In this document: piece by piece, positions 62,633 to 64,000 of the stretch | Position numbering within the stretch: position 1 is the first letter of the stretch | Layout of the letters: each line of letters opens with the position of its first letter | Assembly: GCF_033971885.1 (NCBI RefSeq) | Contig: NZ_JALBUS010000006.1 | Location: forward strand, 1-64,000 | Length of the DNA stretch: 64,000 nucleotides | Direction of reading: 5' to 3' | From: Absicoccus intestinalis | GTDB lineage: Bacteria; Bacillota_I; Bacilli_A; Erysipelotrichales; Erysipelotrichaceae | Notes under the pieces: generated by a model | Databases searched by the model: none | What the model saw: the letters and a program-made list of their open reading frames with translations, nothing else | What the model was told of the DNA's origin: nothing | Made by a program: the position numbers and the translations under genes

Positions 62633-63511
62633 TTAATAGATACTTAGAAAGGAAATCACTAAAAACAAAAGAAAAAATAAAATGATCGAAACTTGACGAA
62701 AAGCAAGGCGAAATACCGGATAGGCATTCTTTTCCGGCAAGGGTCGTAGATCGAACAAGCCTACGATGCCATAGCCAACCAACACACAGACAATCAAAGC
62801 GCGCAATCCCATAAAGTGGGTCATATAATTCAGGCCAATCGTAATGCCATTAAACAACATATGACATACCATATTCAGGGAAAGATTCCGATGTTTCCAA
62901 TAGACCATGCCCAACAAGATTCCTGTAAACATATGCATGATGCCTTGGGTAAAGTTCATATGCATCCAACCAAATAAAACGCCACTAAAGACAATCGCAA
63001 ATACCGCACCATAAGGCATGAGGCTTTGTTCAATCTCTCCACGAAATAAGATTTCTTCGCAACAAGGCGCAATACATACAGCGGAAACCAGCATCAAAAC
63101 AATATAGAAAGGTCCATGATAGGTGGTCAATCCTCCATCCATAAAATGAAGGCCCAATGCCATTTGGATCAGTGTTAAAAGCATGGAAAAGGTAATCGTG
63201 ATCGTAAACATCGAAGCTACGGTCTTGATGACTGTCTCAAAAGAAAAATCCCATCGAAATTGGGCCTTGGTCCATTCGACCTTCAATGCTTTTTTACCAA
63301 TCCAAGCTGTTCCTCCCGTTGTCAATATGGTCAACAAAAGCAGACGAACCCCTGCATAGGTTTCTTGATTGATAGAAATATAAAAACGCATATACAACAA
63401 ACGCAATACCCATCCCAATAGGATCTGTGCAAAGGCAAAGCCAAGCAATAACCAACCAATATGCCGGACTTGGCGTGTTAGATCTTTCCATTTAGTGAAA
63501 ACTGGTGGCAT
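62633..63511 (-). CDS. CPBP family intramembrane metalloprotease
   Basis: 292 residues, about eight helices. CPBP/Abi motifs: EEILFRGEIEQSL (Glu pair and Arg), FGWMHMNFTQGIMHMFTGI (His) and NMVCHMLFNGI (His). Bacterial CAAX-protease-like proteins often process peptides or protect the producer. Start at 63511 after AGGAGGAATACT; a 21-codon extension upstream would overlap the small gene before it. It forms a pair with the upstream 85-residue protein. Confidence 0.9.
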   Translation of the reverse strand: MPPVFTKWKDLTRQVRHIGWLLLGFAFAQILLGWVLRLLYMRFYISINQETYAGVRLLLLTILTTGGTAWIGKKALKVEWTKAQFRWDFSFETVIKTVASMFTITITFSMLLTLIQMALGLHFMDGGLTTYHGPFYIVLMLVSAVCIAPCCEEILFRGEIEQSLMPYGAVFAIVFSGVLFGWMHMNFTQGIMHMFTGILLGMVYWKHRNLSLNMVCHMLFNGITIGLNYMTHFMGLRALIVCVLVGYGIVGLFDLRPLPEKNAYPVFRLAFRQVSIILFFLLFLVISFLSIY

Positions 63512-63521
63512 AGTATTCCTC

Positions 63522-63779
63522 CTATTGATATTTGGCACGCCATTGATAATATTCTTCATCTTTCTTCTCATCAATGGTCACTTCTTCTTCATACAGCCCA
63601 AAATGAGCTTGGGGATAGAGTTCCCAGAAATCTTGATACGAGACCACACTGTGCCAATTCGTATTTTGAAGACAAATCTTTTCTGCTTTTAAGCACACAA
63701 GCGTTCCATCTTCCATGATGACAAGAACATGACCTGCTTTTAGATATTCCATAACTTGGTTTGATTCAATGACTTTCAT
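63522..63779 (-). CDS. Small hypothetical protein
   Basis: 85 residues, not recognised. N-terminal part resembles a beta-rich unit (VIESNQVMEYLKAGHVLVIMEDGTLVCLKAEKI); C-terminus is acidic and aromatic (EEEVTIDEKKDEEYYQWRAKYQ). Good ribosome site TTGAGGTACT before ATG 63779. It ends 10 nt before the CPBP start, so the two are likely co-transcribed. No function is proposed. Confidence 0.75.
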   Translation of the reverse strand: MKVIESNQVMEYLKAGHVLVIMEDGTLVCLKAEKICLQNTNWHSVVSYQDFWELYPQAHFGLYEEEVTIDEKKDEEYYQWRAKYQ

Positions 63780-63792
63780 AGTACCTCAAAAT

Positions 63793-63813
63793 AAAGGCTG
63801 GAAATTCCAGCCT
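63793..63813 (-). terminator. Terminator after rubrerythrin
   Basis: Minus strand AGGCTGGAATTTCCAGCCT followed by TTATTTT. Confidence 0.8.
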
Positions 63814-63818
63814 ATCGA

Positions 63819-64000
63819 TTATTCATAATGTTCTTTTAATTCTTGGAAATAGCTCTTTGGATGCGCACATACTGGACATTTTTCTGGTGCATTCGGTCCC
63901 ACAAATACATGTCCACAATTCAAGCAGATCCATACCGTATCTGGTGCTTTCTTGAACATCGTATCGTCTTCAATTTCTTTGGTCATTGCTTTGTAACGCG
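63819..64000 (-). CDS. Rubrerythrin, C-terminal part (partial)
   Basis: The frame enters from the right edge and ends at TAA 63819-63821. The visible ~60 residues form the rubredoxin-like domain: WICLNCGHVFVGPNAPEKCPVCAHPKSYF with two CxxC iron-binding pairs, ending ELKEHYE. Rubrerythrin reduces hydrogen peroxide in anaerobes. The di-iron N-terminal domain lies outside the window. Confidence 0.92.
   Translation of the reverse strand, partial: RYKAMTKEIEDDTMFKKAPDTVWICLNCGHVFVGPNAPEKCPVCAHPKSYFQELKEHYE

Overview
The window reads as a stretch of chromosome from a low-GC, probably anaerobic, Bacillota bacterium. I cannot fix the family from the sequence alone; an Erysipelotrichales- or Clostridia-like member is my best guess. 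The reasons are strong AGGAGG-type ribosome sites, a Firmicutes-style rRNA leader, rubrerythrin, an AmmeMemoRadiSam locus, many PLP and 2-hydroxyacid enzymes, three MATE pumps, and a tetrapyrrole operon that appears to stop at siroheme or cobalamin precursors. No transposase, integrase, phage gene or CRISPR array was seen.

Layout. 1-200: 5' end of a 16S rRNA gene (minus) with its promoter. 0.2-5.6 kb: histidine phosphatase, nagB, then a plus-strand run MATE, HAD, alr, YjbR. 5.6-9.8 kb: NCS2 permease, a UTRA-only protein, GntR, threonine aldolase, GNAT. 10-19.6 kb: a minus-strand block holding a HisC-like aminotransferase, a D-2-hydroxyacid dehydrogenase, BCCT and MFS transporters, a MATE pump and a second MFS, preceded by an Lrp regulator and an M20 amidohydrolase. 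19.7-22.4 kb: TetR, iron alcohol dehydrogenase, TSCPD protein, GNAT. 22.4-26.4 kb: PAP2, AGCS symporter, KptA, hydroxyacid dehydrogenase and a PNPOx-ferredoxin protein. 26.5-30.6 kb: YefM/YoeB, a fluoride riboswitch with a CLC-F antiporter, and the Memo-AMMECR1/radical SAM pair. 30.7-37 kb: MarR-MATE and a two-gene c-di-GMP module. 37-41.3 kb: trans-sulfuration-type PLP enzyme, GNAT, alcohol dehydrogenase, TetR, pta. 41.4-45.6 kb: folC-phoU-phoB-phoR. 45.6-49.6 kb: ung, uvrB and an S41 protease. 49.7-55.8 kb: hemA-sirC-hemC-cobA/hemD-hemB-hemL. 55.9-59.4 kb: a seven-helix LuxR protein, a lipoprotein, an ACT protein and an Ldh-family oxidoreductase. 59.5-61.4 kb: two neighbouring genes broken by in-frame stops. 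61.4-64 kb: ZIP transporter, two tandem Ile-Ala tRNA pairs, CPBP protease, a small unknown protein, rubrerythrin.

The observations most worth following are these. (1) A surface-protein gene and an adjacent PNPOx gene carry three in-frame stops in total, each one C-to-T change from a Gln codon. (2) Six genes have a TATAAT-like box only 6-7 nt before the start codon, which predicts leaderless mRNAs, including hemA and folC. (3) A YoeB toxin keeps Glu46 and Arg65 but lacks the catalytic His83 and Tyr84. (4) A stand-alone UTRA effector domain overlaps a complete GntR-UTRA regulator. (5) A HisC-like aminotransferase/hydroxyacid dehydrogenase/BCCT operon has a terminator-like hairpin in its leader. 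I did not find a clear-cut new defence or mobile system.
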